Shown: positions 23,209 to 30,662 of the stretch, piece after piece
How the letters are laid out: each line of letters opens with the position of its first letter
Position numbering within the stretch: the stretch's first letter is position 1
Assembly: GCA_902609675.1 (NCBI GenBank)
Contig: CACLST010000001.1
Coordinates: 75,934 to 110,858 of the forward strand
DNA length: 34,925 bases
From: an uncultured Pelagibacteraceae bacterium
Lineage (GTDB): Bacteria > Pseudomonadota > Alphaproteobacteria > Pelagibacterales > Pelagibacteraceae
Reading direction: 5' to 3'
Position numbers and translations under genes: made by a program
Notes under the pieces: model-generated
Databases searched by the model: none
Seen by the model: the letters and a program-made list of their open reading frames with translations, nothing else
What the model was told of the DNA's origin: nothing

Positions 23209-23990
23209 AAGTAGCTTGTATACAGTTATCTAGTGGAGAAGATTATAATAAAAATTTTAAAGATATTGTAAAATATATTAATCAAGCAATTGCAAATAAA
23301 GCTGACCTTATAATTACACCAGAAACCTCTTCATTGATGTCCGCTGACAAAAATAATTTATTTAAATATTCATATGAAATGAAACATGATCCAATAATAA
23401 AAAAAGTAAAAATTATAGCAAAAACAAAAAAGAAATGGATACTTCTTGGCTCAATTTCTGTTAAAGAAAAAAGCAAATTAAGAAACAGATCAATTCTTAT
23501 TGGACCAATGGGTAAAATAAATACTTATTATGATAAAATAAATATGTTTGATGTTAAAGTTTCAAAAAAAGAACAACATAAAGAAAGTAATGTATTTAAG
23601 GCAGGTAAAAAATTAGTATCAGCTAAATTACCTTGGGGAAATATAGGTCTTTCAATTTGTTATGATTTAAGATTTCCAGAACTTTATAGAAACTTATCAA
23701 AAAGAAATCTAAGTTTTATCACTGTTCCATCTGCATTTACTAAAACAACTGGTCAAAGACATTGGTTAACTTTATTACAAGCAAGAGCAATTGAAAACTT
23801 TTGTTATATTTTTGCACCTAATCAAACAGGAAAAAATACGATTAAAAGAGAAACTTTTGGGCATACAGTTATTATTTCACCCGATGGCAAAATAATGGCT
23901 CTTAAGAAAGTTGGTAAAGGAATTATATATTCAAATATAATTCCAAAAATAGCTATGGATTTAAGAAAAGTTATTCCAAGTATGCTTTAA
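23205..23990 (+). CDS. Carbon-nitrogen hydrolase (Nit1/Nit2-type amidase)
   Basis: A 261-residue cytosolic nitrilase-superfamily amidase with the catalytic triad Glu40 (IITPETS), Lys111 (YYDKINMFDV) and Cys152 (LSICYDLRFPELYR). The CYDLRFPELYR form is typical of the Nit1/Nit2 branch: deaminated glutathione amidase and omega-amidase (2-oxoglutaramate/2-oxosuccinamate). It does not match N-carbamoylputrescine amidase, whose segment is normally CWDQWFPE. It overlaps the permease gene by four bases, so it is co-translated with the transporter. A repair role on keto-acid amides is the family expectation; an agmatine/polyamine role is less likely from the motif. Confidence 0.9.
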   Translation: MKVACIQLSSGEDYNKNFKDIVKYINQAIANKADLIITPETSSLMSADKNNLFKYSYEMKHDPIIKKVKIIAKTKKKWILLGSISVKEKSKLRNRSILIGPMGKINTYYDKINMFDVKVSKKEQHKESNVFKAGKKLVSAKLPWGNIGLSICYDLRFPELYRNLSKRNLSFITVPSAFTKTTGQRHWLTLLQARAIENFCYIFAPNQTGKNTIKRETFGHTVIISPDGKIMALKKVGKGIIYSNIIPKIAMDLRKVIPSML

Positions 23991-24376
23991 TAGTTTGTGT
24001 ATTGTTTAATCTCTTTTATCTTTGAACCAGTTTTATCGTTTATTGCTAATTTAATTTTTGCTCTATTATCATTTAGAAAATGAACATCTCTTGATAGTTT
24101 TATAAAATTTTCACCAAAATCACTATTTTTTTCACACATTCTTTTTTTATCTTCAATATCCCAAAGTTTTGCATTTATTGCCTTTAATTCTTCATAAAGT
24201 TTTTTTAATTCATCTTCTAAAGTTATGTTTTCATCTAATTGTTTTGTTAAAACTAGATATTCATCATTAATAAATATTAATTTATCTGAGTCTTTAATTT
24301 TTTCTTTTTTGATTTCTAAAATTGAGATTTTATCTAAAAGTTCACCTACAGATACTTCAACTAAAATTTTATTCAT
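23987..24376 (-). CDS. DUF6165 family protein
   Basis: A 129-residue charged, probably alpha-helical cytosolic protein. The N-terminal pattern ILVEVSVGELLDKISILEIK and the later LKAINAKLWDIEDKKR segment are what I remember of the DUF6165 family, often annotated beside family 9 glycosyltransferases. A GT9 gene is indeed divergent 32 bases away. The heptad-like Leu/Ile/Glu/Lys spacing across residues 15-85 suggests a coiled coil. It has no signal peptide or membrane helix. Its end overlaps the amidase gene by four bases. The function is unknown; a role with glycan assembly is inference from the neighbour. Confidence 0.75.
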   Translation of the reverse strand: MNKILVEVSVGELLDKISILEIKKEKIKDSDKLIFINDEYLVLTKQLDENITLEDELKKLYEELKAINAKLWDIEDKKRMCEKNSDFGENFIKLSRDVHFLNDNRAKIKLAINDKTGSKIKEIKQYTNY

Positions 24377-24408
24377 ATATAAACATAGTGTGTTAAGTTG
24401 TTAAAAAT

Positions 24409-25350
24409 ATGTCTAATATTCTTATAATTAAACATGGATCTTTAGGTGATATAGCCCAAGCGAGTGGTGCAATTCAAGATATTTCTGATTTTCACAAAGA
24501 TGATAAAGTCTATTTATTAACATCAAAGCCTTACATTAATCTTTTCAAAAAAAATCCATATTTAGAGGACATAATTTTGGATAAGAGATTATCAAGATTT
24601 AATCTGATTTATTTATTCAATCTCATGCGCAAATTAAAAAAATATAAATTTATAAAAGTTTTTGATTTACAAAATTCTTCTCGTTCAAATTTCTATAAGA
24701 AAATATTGTTCCCAAATGCTAGTAATCTTGTTTGGTCGTCTTCTGAAACCACTTTGCCAAAAGATAAATCCAAGGATGAATTTGATAAAAATCCCGTTTT
24801 AGAAAGATTTAAACATCAATTAGAAACATCTGGAGTTAATACTAAAAACACTATGTTTCCTGATTTTAAGTGGGCTTGTTCCAATATTGAAAATATAAAA
24901 AAAAAATTTGATTTAAATAAATATATAATTTTATTTCCTTTTTGCTCTCCGCATTTACAGATTAAAAAATGGCCTAATTATAATAAACTTATAGATTTAA
25001 TTAAGAATAAATTTAAAGATGAATATAAAATTATAGTCGCTCCAGGTCCCGATGAAATTAATATGACAAAAGAAATTAATGCGATTTCAATTTTAAAAGA
25101 AAATAGATCTTTAGATATTTCTGAGCTTGCTTCATTAATAAAAGATAGTTCTTTCGTTGTAGCAAATGACACTGGACCTGCACATATAGCAGCACATTTG
25201 GGTTCTAATGGTTTAGCTTTATTCGGCTCTCATACTACTGCTTACAAAGTAAGTATAGAGAGAGAAAATTTTAAAGCAATTCAAGTAACAGACTTAAATA
25301 AATTATCTCCCGAAAAAGTATTTGAATATTTTGTAAAATCTTTAAATTAA
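24409..25350 (+). CDS. Glycosyltransferase family 9 (heptosyltransferase-like)
   Basis: A 313-residue GT-B enzyme. The N-terminus ILIIKHGSLGDIAQASGAI carries the GT9 Gly-Ser-Leu-Gly-Asp motif (residues 10-14). The nucleotide-sugar motif VVANDTGPAHIAAHLG occurs near residues 246-261, then LALFGSH. A linker KIIVAPGPDE leads the C-terminal domain. GT9 enzymes transfer heptose or related sugars to LPS core or other envelope glycans from the cytoplasmic side. The stop shares a base with the next gene (TAATG). The sugar and acceptor are not determined, and no heptose biosynthesis gene is in the window. Confidence 0.88.
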   Translation: MSNILIIKHGSLGDIAQASGAIQDISDFHKDDKVYLLTSKPYINLFKKNPYLEDIILDKRLSRFNLIYLFNLMRKLKKYKFIKVFDLQNSSRSNFYKKILFPNASNLVWSSSETTLPKDKSKDEFDKNPVLERFKHQLETSGVNTKNTMFPDFKWACSNIENIKKKFDLNKYIILFPFCSPHLQIKKWPNYNKLIDLIKNKFKDEYKIIVAPGPDEINMTKEINAISILKENRSLDISELASLIKDSSFVVANDTGPAHIAAHLGSNGLALFGSHTTAYKVSIERENFKAIQVTDLNKLSPEKVFEYFVKSLN

Positions 25351-26093
25351 TGGAAATTAATTTCCTTTTTTTAGTAAGTGTAGTTCCAGCAATTATTTTG
25401 TATGGTATTGCAAAATCAGGTTTAGGTGGTTCTATATCATTAATATCAGTCCCATTGATGACTGTTGTAATGCCATTACAGCAGGCATTAGCAATTATTT
25501 TACCTATTTTAATTTTTTCAGACATGATTGCTGTTTACAGATTTAGAAGAGAGTTTAATTTTGATATACTCAAGGTAATGGTCCCTTGTGCAGCAATAGG
25601 AATTATAATTGGTTCCTTTACATTCAATCATTTTTCAGAAGATTTACTAAAATTAATAGTTGGAATAATGGGGTTTTTATTTGCTGGACATTATTTTTTG
25701 TTTAAAAAAGAGAAGACAGTTCCAGCTAAGCAGAACTTCTTAAAGGGTGCAATTTGTTCGTCAATTGCAGGATTTTCTAGTTTTTGTGTTCATGCTGGTG
25801 GAACGCCCACAAGTCTTTATTTACTTCCATTAAGGTTAAAAAAAGAAATATATGTAGGAACGAGAATTATCTTTTTTAGTTGTGTTAACTTAATAAAGCT
25901 ACCTTTGTATATTTATCTATCAATGATGAATTTTGATACCTTATTTCAATCTGTCTCACTTTTTCCATTGGCTTTAATTGGAATATTTATTGGTTATCAA
26001 TTGCTTAAAATTATAGAGGAAAATTTATTTTATAACATTGTCTATGGGCTAATTCTTGTCAGCAGTACAAAGTTAATATTTGATTTTATTTAA
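25350..26093 (+). CDS. TauE/SafE (TSUP) family membrane transporter
   Basis: A 247-residue polytopic protein with about eight hydrophobic helices. The TSUP N-terminal signature GIAKSGLGGSISLISVPLM occurs near residues 19-37. The second repeat shows GAICSSIAGFSSFCVHAGGTPTSLYLLPLRL near residues 132-162, the inverted-repeat layout of the family. Members export or import sulfite, sulfonates, organosulfur compounds or short carboxylates. It is coupled to the GT9 gene by a TAATG overlap and converges with the AbrB-family gene, overlapping by eight bases. The substrate is unknown. Confidence 0.88.
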   Translation: MEINFLFLVSVVPAIILYGIAKSGLGGSISLISVPLMTVVMPLQQALAIILPILIFSDMIAVYRFRREFNFDILKVMVPCAAIGIIIGSFTFNHFSEDLLKLIVGIMGFLFAGHYFLFKKEKTVPAKQNFLKGAICSSIAGFSSFCVHAGGTPTSLYLLPLRLKKEIYVGTRIIFFSCVNLIKLPLYIYLSMMNFDTLFQSVSLFPLALIGIFIGYQLLKIIEENLFYNIVYGLILVSSTKLIFDFI

Positions 26094-27168
26094 ACTTTGT
26101 ATTTTTAATAGAGTTGTTACCAAATTTTTTAAGCAAAAATGGTAAAAAAGCTACAATTATTAATATTCTTAAAAAGTGATGATAACTTACAAAAATAGGA
26201 TCAATATTATAGGCAACGCTAATCACAACCATTTCATGAATTCCTCCTGGAGCAAAACTTAAAAAAGTTGGAATAAAATCAAATCCTAAATACTGAAGAA
26301 AGTAAGCTGTAATCATCGCAACAATAACTAAAATAGAACAAACAATTAAACCGTGAAAGATATAAAAGAATAATTCTTTTAGCTTTAATCCATTTAGTCT
26401 ACTTCCAAGAGCAGTACCCAAAAAAATGAAAGCTATATTTATTACTGTATCTGGGAATCTCGAGTTAACAATCTCAAAAGTATAAAATAAGCCAGATAAG
26501 GCCATTGCACCAACAAGTATAGGTGAGGGTATACTTAATTTTTTGAGCAATATAGAAAATAGATAACAAATAATTATTAGAAAAAATATTTCTAAAAAAT
26601 ATCTTAAATCGTAAATATTTTCATAATTATATCCTGCAATTTCAGAAAATCCTAATTTGCTAATAAATAATATAGGTACAAAACTAACAATAAATATAAC
26701 TCTTGTAGCCTGAGGAATTAAAACTTGTTTATGATTTTCTTTTTTTCCATACTCTAAAAGTGCTGCAGCTATTGGGACAAATGCCCCGGGTAGTGCGGCA
26801 AGTGTTGCAATAAACTTATCAAATTTACAAACTTTAATAAAATAATATCCTGCTAAAATAGTGCTGACTACAGTACAAACAACCATTGCCATGGATGAGA
26901 ATATCCATAAATGAATTTTATACAATAAAGATACATTCAACGTTCCGCCTAAAATAATACCAACCATCAAAAAAACTGGATTAAGTAATTTTGTTGAGAA
27001 TTCAATTTTAAAATTAGTGAAAGCAATGCAAAGATTTAAACCTAGAGCACCTAGCAACCAAGGCAAAGGAAGACCAATTAGAGTTCCAATATAACCTCCT
27101 ATTACCCCTATGATTAAAGCCTTATAACTTATGTTAAGCTCATTTAATAATCTTTTTAATGGAATCAT
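26086..27168 (-). CDS. AbrB-family (AmoA/AbrB duplicated domain) membrane protein
   Basis: A 360-residue polytopic protein with two homologous halves. Each begins with a glycine-rich helix pair, for example GVIGGYIGTLIGLPLPWLLG near residues 21-40. Other segments are LAALPGAFVPIAAALLEYG near residues 123-141 and FLSFAPGGIHEMVVIS near residues 305-320, which match the AbrB family of membrane proteins. These are often mislabelled transcriptional regulators or ammonia monooxygenases. The E. coli member is a membrane protein loosely tied to aidB regulation, and transport is presumed. It converges with the TauE/SafE gene, and its upstream side faces the TctC promoter. Confidence 0.85.
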   Translation of the reverse strand: MIPLKRLLNELNISYKALIIGVIGGYIGTLIGLPLPWLLGALGLNLCIAFTNFKIEFSTKLLNPVFLMVGIILGGTLNVSLLYKIHLWIFSSMAMVVCTVVSTILAGYYFIKVCKFDKFIATLAALPGAFVPIAAALLEYGKKENHKQVLIPQATRVIFIVSFVPILFISKLGFSEIAGYNYENIYDLRYFLEIFFLIIICYLFSILLKKLSIPSPILVGAMALSGLFYTFEIVNSRFPDTVINIAFIFLGTALGSRLNGLKLKELFFYIFHGLIVCSILVIVAMITAYFLQYLGFDFIPTFLSFAPGGIHEMVVISVAYNIDPIFVSYHHFLRILIIVAFLPFLLKKFGNNSIKNTKFK

Positions 27169-27195
27169 GTTTAATATTTAAATAATAAATCCTCA

Positions 27196-27224
27196 TTGAC
27201 ACTGAATTTTAATTTATGTTTAAT
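27196..27224 (+). promoter_or_regulatory. Sigma-70-type promoter for the tctCBA operon
   Basis: A perfect -35 TTGACA at 27196-27201 is followed after 17 bases by TTTAAT at 27219-27224, a five-of-six match to TATAAT. The start site would be near 27231, giving a leader of about 26 bases with AGGAG at 27244-27248, eight bases before the ATG. This is the best promoter match in the window. Confidence 0.65.
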
Positions 27225-27256
27225 AACTAATTATAATTATAATAGGAGAAAAAATA

Positions 27257-28237
27257 ATGAAACTAATTAAATCAATAATTTCAGTTTTATTCTCGGCAAT
27301 TCTTATACTTTCAGCAACAACCACTAGTTCAATAGCAATTGATAAATTGCACTTTGTAATTGGCGGTGGTGCTGGCGGTGGTTGGGATGGAACTGCTAGA
27401 GGTACTGGAGAAGCTTTAACAAAAGCTGGTATGTTAAAAAGTGCATCATTTGAAAATATGTCAGGTGGTGGTGGTGGAAAAGCATTAGCTTACATGATTA
27501 ATAATAAGCCTGCAAATACAGTCTTAGTTCAATCAACACCATTAGTATTAAGATCAATTACAAGACACAAAGGTTATGTAAGTGGAAGTGGAACTTTATC
27601 ATATAAAGATGTTGTGCCAATAGCTGGTGTTATTGGAGATTACGGCGCAATAGCAGTTGCTAAAAATTCACCTTATAAAAATTTTAAAGATGTTGTTGAT
27701 GCATACAAAAAAGATGCAAGTTCTATTAAAATGGCAGGTGGATCAGTAAGAGGAAGTATGGACCATTTAATTGGTGCTTTAGCTTTCCAAGCTGCTGGTG
27801 CTAATCCAAATGATGTTGCTTATATTCCTTATGATGCTGGTGGAAAAGCTTTAGCTGGACTTTTATCTGGGGAAACACAAATTATCTCTACTGGTTTAGG
27901 TGAGCTTATGGGTGCAAGAGACCAAGTAAGAATTATTGGTATTACAGCTCCTTCAAGAGTTTCTGATGCTCCAGATGCACCAACTCTTAAAGAACAAGGT
28001 TATGATGTGCAATTTGTTAACTGGAGAGGTTTCTTTGGACCTCCAGGAATGAGTAGTGCAGATAAATCTAAAATTGCTAAAATGTTAGGTGATGTACAAA
28101 AAACTTCTGAATGGGAAACTGTTAGAGCAAGAAATGCATGGGTTAATATTTACAATCCAGAAGGTAAGTTTGTCTCTTTCTTAGAAAAACAAACTGAAGA
28201 AATGACAGCTCTTATGAAAAAATTAGGAGTTATATAA
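27257..28237 (+). CDS. tctC: Tripartite tricarboxylate transporter substrate-binding protein (TctC/Bug)
   Basis: A 326-residue periplasmic receptor. Residues 1-27 form a signal peptide (cut after Ser-Ile-Ala). The mature part starts LHFVIGGGAGGGWDGTARG, the Bug-type ligand loop. GGGGKALAYMINNKPAN, VPIAGVIGDYGAIAV, MAGGSVRGSMDHL and YDAGGKALAGLLSGE follow, matching the family from end to end. It delivers a carboxylate ligand to TctAB. A strong promoter and Shine-Dalgarno precede it, and a terminator-like hairpin follows 21 bases after the stop, which would favour excess binding protein. The ligand (citrate or another carboxylate) is not readable from sequence. Confidence 0.93.
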   Translation: MKLIKSIISVLFSAILILSATTTSSIAIDKLHFVIGGGAGGGWDGTARGTGEALTKAGMLKSASFENMSGGGGGKALAYMINNKPANTVLVQSTPLVLRSITRHKGYVSGSGTLSYKDVVPIAGVIGDYGAIAVAKNSPYKNFKDVVDAYKKDASSIKMAGGSVRGSMDHLIGALAFQAAGANPNDVAYIPYDAGGKALAGLLSGETQIISTGLGELMGARDQVRIIGITAPSRVSDAPDAPTLKEQGYDVQFVNWRGFFGPPGMSSADKSKIAKMLGDVQKTSEWETVRARNAWVNIYNPEGKFVSFLEKQTEEMTALMKKLGVI

Positions 28238-28258
28238 TCTTAACGATTATTAAATATT

Positions 28259-28306
28259 AGAGCAGTGAATATAAATACTACAAAAGTTATATCACTGCTC
28301 TTTTTT
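28259..28306 (+). terminator. Intrinsic terminator overlapping the tctB start
   Basis: AGAGCAGTGA at 28259-28268 pairs with TCACTGCTCT at 28292-28301 around a 23-base loop, followed immediately by five more T before an A. This is a canonical stem plus U tract. The GTG start of tctB (28265-28267) lies inside the left arm, and the right arm encodes part of its first helix. It would act as a leaky terminator and may also hide the start codon. Confidence 0.8.
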
Positions 28307-28735
28307 ATATTTTCAGCATTTTATTTATATACAGCTTATCAAATTCAAGTTTTTGCATTCGATGAAAATGCTCCCTTTAATGCAAGAACATTCCCAATTT
28401 ATCTAGGATACGTAGGGCTTTTTTTTTCAGGATTAAAAATAATTTTACCAGATCCTAATACAATAAAAGTACAACATAAAACTCTAGAATATAAAAAAAC
28501 AGTAATACTTATTGTTATTGCAATAATATATGGTGCTACAATCTTAAAAGTTGGTTATTTTTTAACAACATCATTATTTTTGTTTTCATCATATTATTTT
28601 TTAGGAGAGAGAAGATGGGTCTTAATGTTCCTATTGTCTTTTCCTTTTGTAGCAGCTTTTATGTATTTGCTTCATGGCGTTCTTGATATTTATTTAAGAG
28701 ATCCATTTTTACAATCAATTGGAGTAATGGGATGA
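28265..28735 (+). CDS. tctB: Tripartite tricarboxylate transporter small permease (TctB)
   Basis: A 156-residue membrane protein with four helices (about residues 8-28, 43-60, 76-97 and 108-140), the TctB layout. Signature-like parts are NARTFPIYLGYVGLFFSGL after helix one and GERRWVLMFLLSFPFVAAFMYLLHGVLDI at the end. I accept the GTG start at 28265 because no ATG lies close enough to keep the first helix. The start codon sits in the left arm of the terminator hairpin. The stop overlaps tctA by four bases. TctB is the accessory membrane subunit of the three-part importer. Confidence 0.88.
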   Translation: MNINTTKVISLLFFIFSAFYLYTAYQIQVFAFDENAPFNARTFPIYLGYVGLFFSGLKIILPDPNTIKVQHKTLEYKKTVILIVIAIIYGATILKVGYFLTTSLFLFSSYYFLGERRWVLMFLLSFPFVAAFMYLLHGVLDIYLRDPFLQSIGVMG

Positions 28736-30237
28736 TTGAAGGAATTCTAATTGGTTTAACAACAGCGCTCACTTTACAAAATATTTTAATGGTAATGCTT
28801 GGTTGTTTTTTTGGAACAATTATTGGAATGTTGCCAGGACTTGGTCCAATGACAGCGATAGCTTTAATGATACCAATTACTTATGGTTTTGATCCAGCAA
28901 CTGGTTTAATTTTAATGGCAGGAGTTTACTATGGTGCTGTTTTTGGAGGCTCAACCTCATCAATTTTATTAAACGCACCTGGTGTTCCAGGAACTGTTGC
29001 TACATCATTTGATGGTTACCCAATGGCTCAACAAGGTAAAGCTGGAAAAGCTTTAGCAATTGCTGCTTGGAGTTCTTTTGCTGGTGGAACATTATCTGCC
29101 ATTTATTTATTATTTATGGCTCCAAGTTTATCAAAAGTAAGTTTATCATTTAGATCACCAGATTACTTTGCTTTAATGATTTTAGGTTTAACTGCAATCG
29201 CAGCTTTTTCCTCAAAAGGTCAGTTTTTAAAAGCTATGATGATGGTAGTACTTGGTTTAATGCTTGCATCTGTTGGTCAAGATAGCTTATCAGATATTAC
29301 AAGATTTACATTTAATAATATGAATTTAACTGATGGAATTAGCTTTGTTCTTGTTGTTATGGCAACTTTTGCGATGAGTGAGGCTTTAACCATAATCTTG
29401 AAAAGAAATGACCCCACAAGCGCCGCTAAACAAGTGTCATTAACAGAACTTGGTTCAATTAAAATTAATAAAGAAGAAAGAACCAAAATGTACAAGACAA
29501 TACCCAGGTCATCAGTAATTGGTTTTTTAATTGGTGTTTTGCCTGGAGCAGGGGCAACAATTGCATCTTTTTTAGCTTATGGAATGGAAAGAAATATTGT
29601 TAATGATGAAGAAAAAGAAAAATTTGGAAAAGGAAGTGTTAATGGTTTATCAGCTCCAGAAACCGCAAATAATGCAGCCTGTTCAGGGTCATTTGTGCCT
29701 ATGCTTACACTGGGAATACCTGGCAGTGGAACAACTGCTGTAATGTTAGGAGCTTTATTAGGTTTCGGAGTTCAGCCTGGTCCAAGACTATATATGACTA
29801 ATCCTGAAATATTTTGGTCAATTATAATGTCAATGTATATAGGGATGGTAATATTATTAATATTAAATCTTCCTCTTATTCCATATATTGCAAGAATTCT
29901 TGCTGTTCCAAAAAATTATCTAATCCCATTAATTCTATTTTTTTCTATTACTGGAATTTATGTAATGTCATTTAATAACTTTGATATTTATTTAATGATT
30001 GGAATTGCAGTTGTTGCAACTTTTATGCGGCTTTATGATTTTCCAATGCCACCATTAATACTCGCGTTTGTTCTTGGTGGTTTAATGGAGGAGAATTTAA
30101 GAAGATCTTTATTGTTAAGTAATGGATCTTGGGAATTTTTGTGGGACAGAACTCTTACTGCATGTATTTTGTTAACCACAATATTAATTGTAGTTTGGCA
30201 TATATATAAAACTATGTTTAAAAAGACTAAGGGCTAA
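28732..30237 (+). CDS. tctA: Tripartite tricarboxylate transporter large permease (TctA)
   Basis: A 501-residue protein with about eleven or twelve helices, normal TctA length. Near residues 25-43 is GTIIGMLPGLGPMTAIALM. The YYGAVFGGSTSSILLNAPGV run then leads to SFDGYPMAQQGKAGKAL, the conserved first signature. The inverted-repeat partner has GFLIGVLPGAGATIASFLAYG near residues 264-284 and VNGLSAPETANNAACSGSFVPMLTLGIPGSGTTAVMLGAL near residues 303-342. It is the ion-coupled transport subunit. Its start overlaps tctB (ATGA), and its last four bases overlap the convergent orphan membrane gene. Confidence 0.96.
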   Translation: MIEGILIGLTTALTLQNILMVMLGCFFGTIIGMLPGLGPMTAIALMIPITYGFDPATGLILMAGVYYGAVFGGSTSSILLNAPGVPGTVATSFDGYPMAQQGKAGKALAIAAWSSFAGGTLSAIYLLFMAPSLSKVSLSFRSPDYFALMILGLTAIAAFSSKGQFLKAMMMVVLGLMLASVGQDSLSDITRFTFNNMNLTDGISFVLVVMATFAMSEALTIILKRNDPTSAAKQVSLTELGSIKINKEERTKMYKTIPRSSVIGFLIGVLPGAGATIASFLAYGMERNIVNDEEKEKFGKGSVNGLSAPETANNAACSGSFVPMLTLGIPGSGTTAVMLGALLGFGVQPGPRLYMTNPEIFWSIIMSMYIGMVILLILNLPLIPYIARILAVPKNYLIPLILFFSITGIYVMSFNNFDIYLMIGIAVVATFMRLYDFPMPPLILAFVLGGLMEENLRRSLLLSNGSWEFLWDRTLTACILLTTILIVVWHIYKTMFKKTKG

Positions 30238-30653
30238 GTAATATAAATTTTATCTGACAAACCGTAACAAAGTATAGCCATCATTATTAGAAAAATTGTG
30301 GGCGCTATAATTCCTTCATTTGTAGATTTATCATTAATACCCGTTTTATCAATTTTAAGTGAGTAGAAATTTGTTCCTAAAACACAAGCATGGATAATAA
30401 ATATTAAATTAAAGAAGGCCCAAGTACCTTCAACTCCATTTGGTCTTACAAACATTATATAAATTGCCATTATCACCCAACCAAGCATTAGGGCTCCAAC
30501 AAATCTAACCATCACTGCTGCGCTGTGATCAATATCAAATCGATCCATCATTTTTTTAGTTCCTACAATTGTTTGAAAACAATATGCAGCTATTCCTATA
30601 AAATGCGCAAGAAAAATAATTAGGTAAAAAATATTATTAAATTTAGCAATCAT
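30234..30653 (-). CDS. Hypothetical four-helix membrane protein
   Basis: A 139-residue protein with four helices (about residues 7-28, 44-67, 77-98 and 116-136). A short loop between helices one and two reads TKKMMDRFDIDHSAAVMVRF. A polar loop before the last helix contains KIDKTGINDKSTNEG. I do not recognise the family. It lies downstream of the GT4 gene on the same strand with nine bases between, so it is likely co-transcribed, and it converges with tctA with overlapping stops. Composition is like its neighbours. No function is proposed. Confidence 0.65.
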   Translation of the reverse strand: MIAKFNNIFYLIIFLAHFIGIAAYCFQTIVGTKKMMDRFDIDHSAAVMVRFVGALMLGWVIMAIYIMFVRPNGVEGTWAFFNLIFIIHACVLGTNFYSLKIDKTGINDKSTNEGIIAPTIFLIMMAILCYGLSDKIYIT

Positions 30654-30662
30654 AATTATATT

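Noticed and set aside
23205..23990. N-carbamoylputrescine amidase reading for the Nit gene
   Set aside because: The catalytic Cys segment is the Nit1/Nit2 form rather than the Cys-Trp-Asp-Gln form of AguB.
26086..27168. Transcription regulator reading of the AbrB-family gene
   Set aside because: The protein is hydrophobic throughout with duplicated membrane halves and has no DNA-binding domain.
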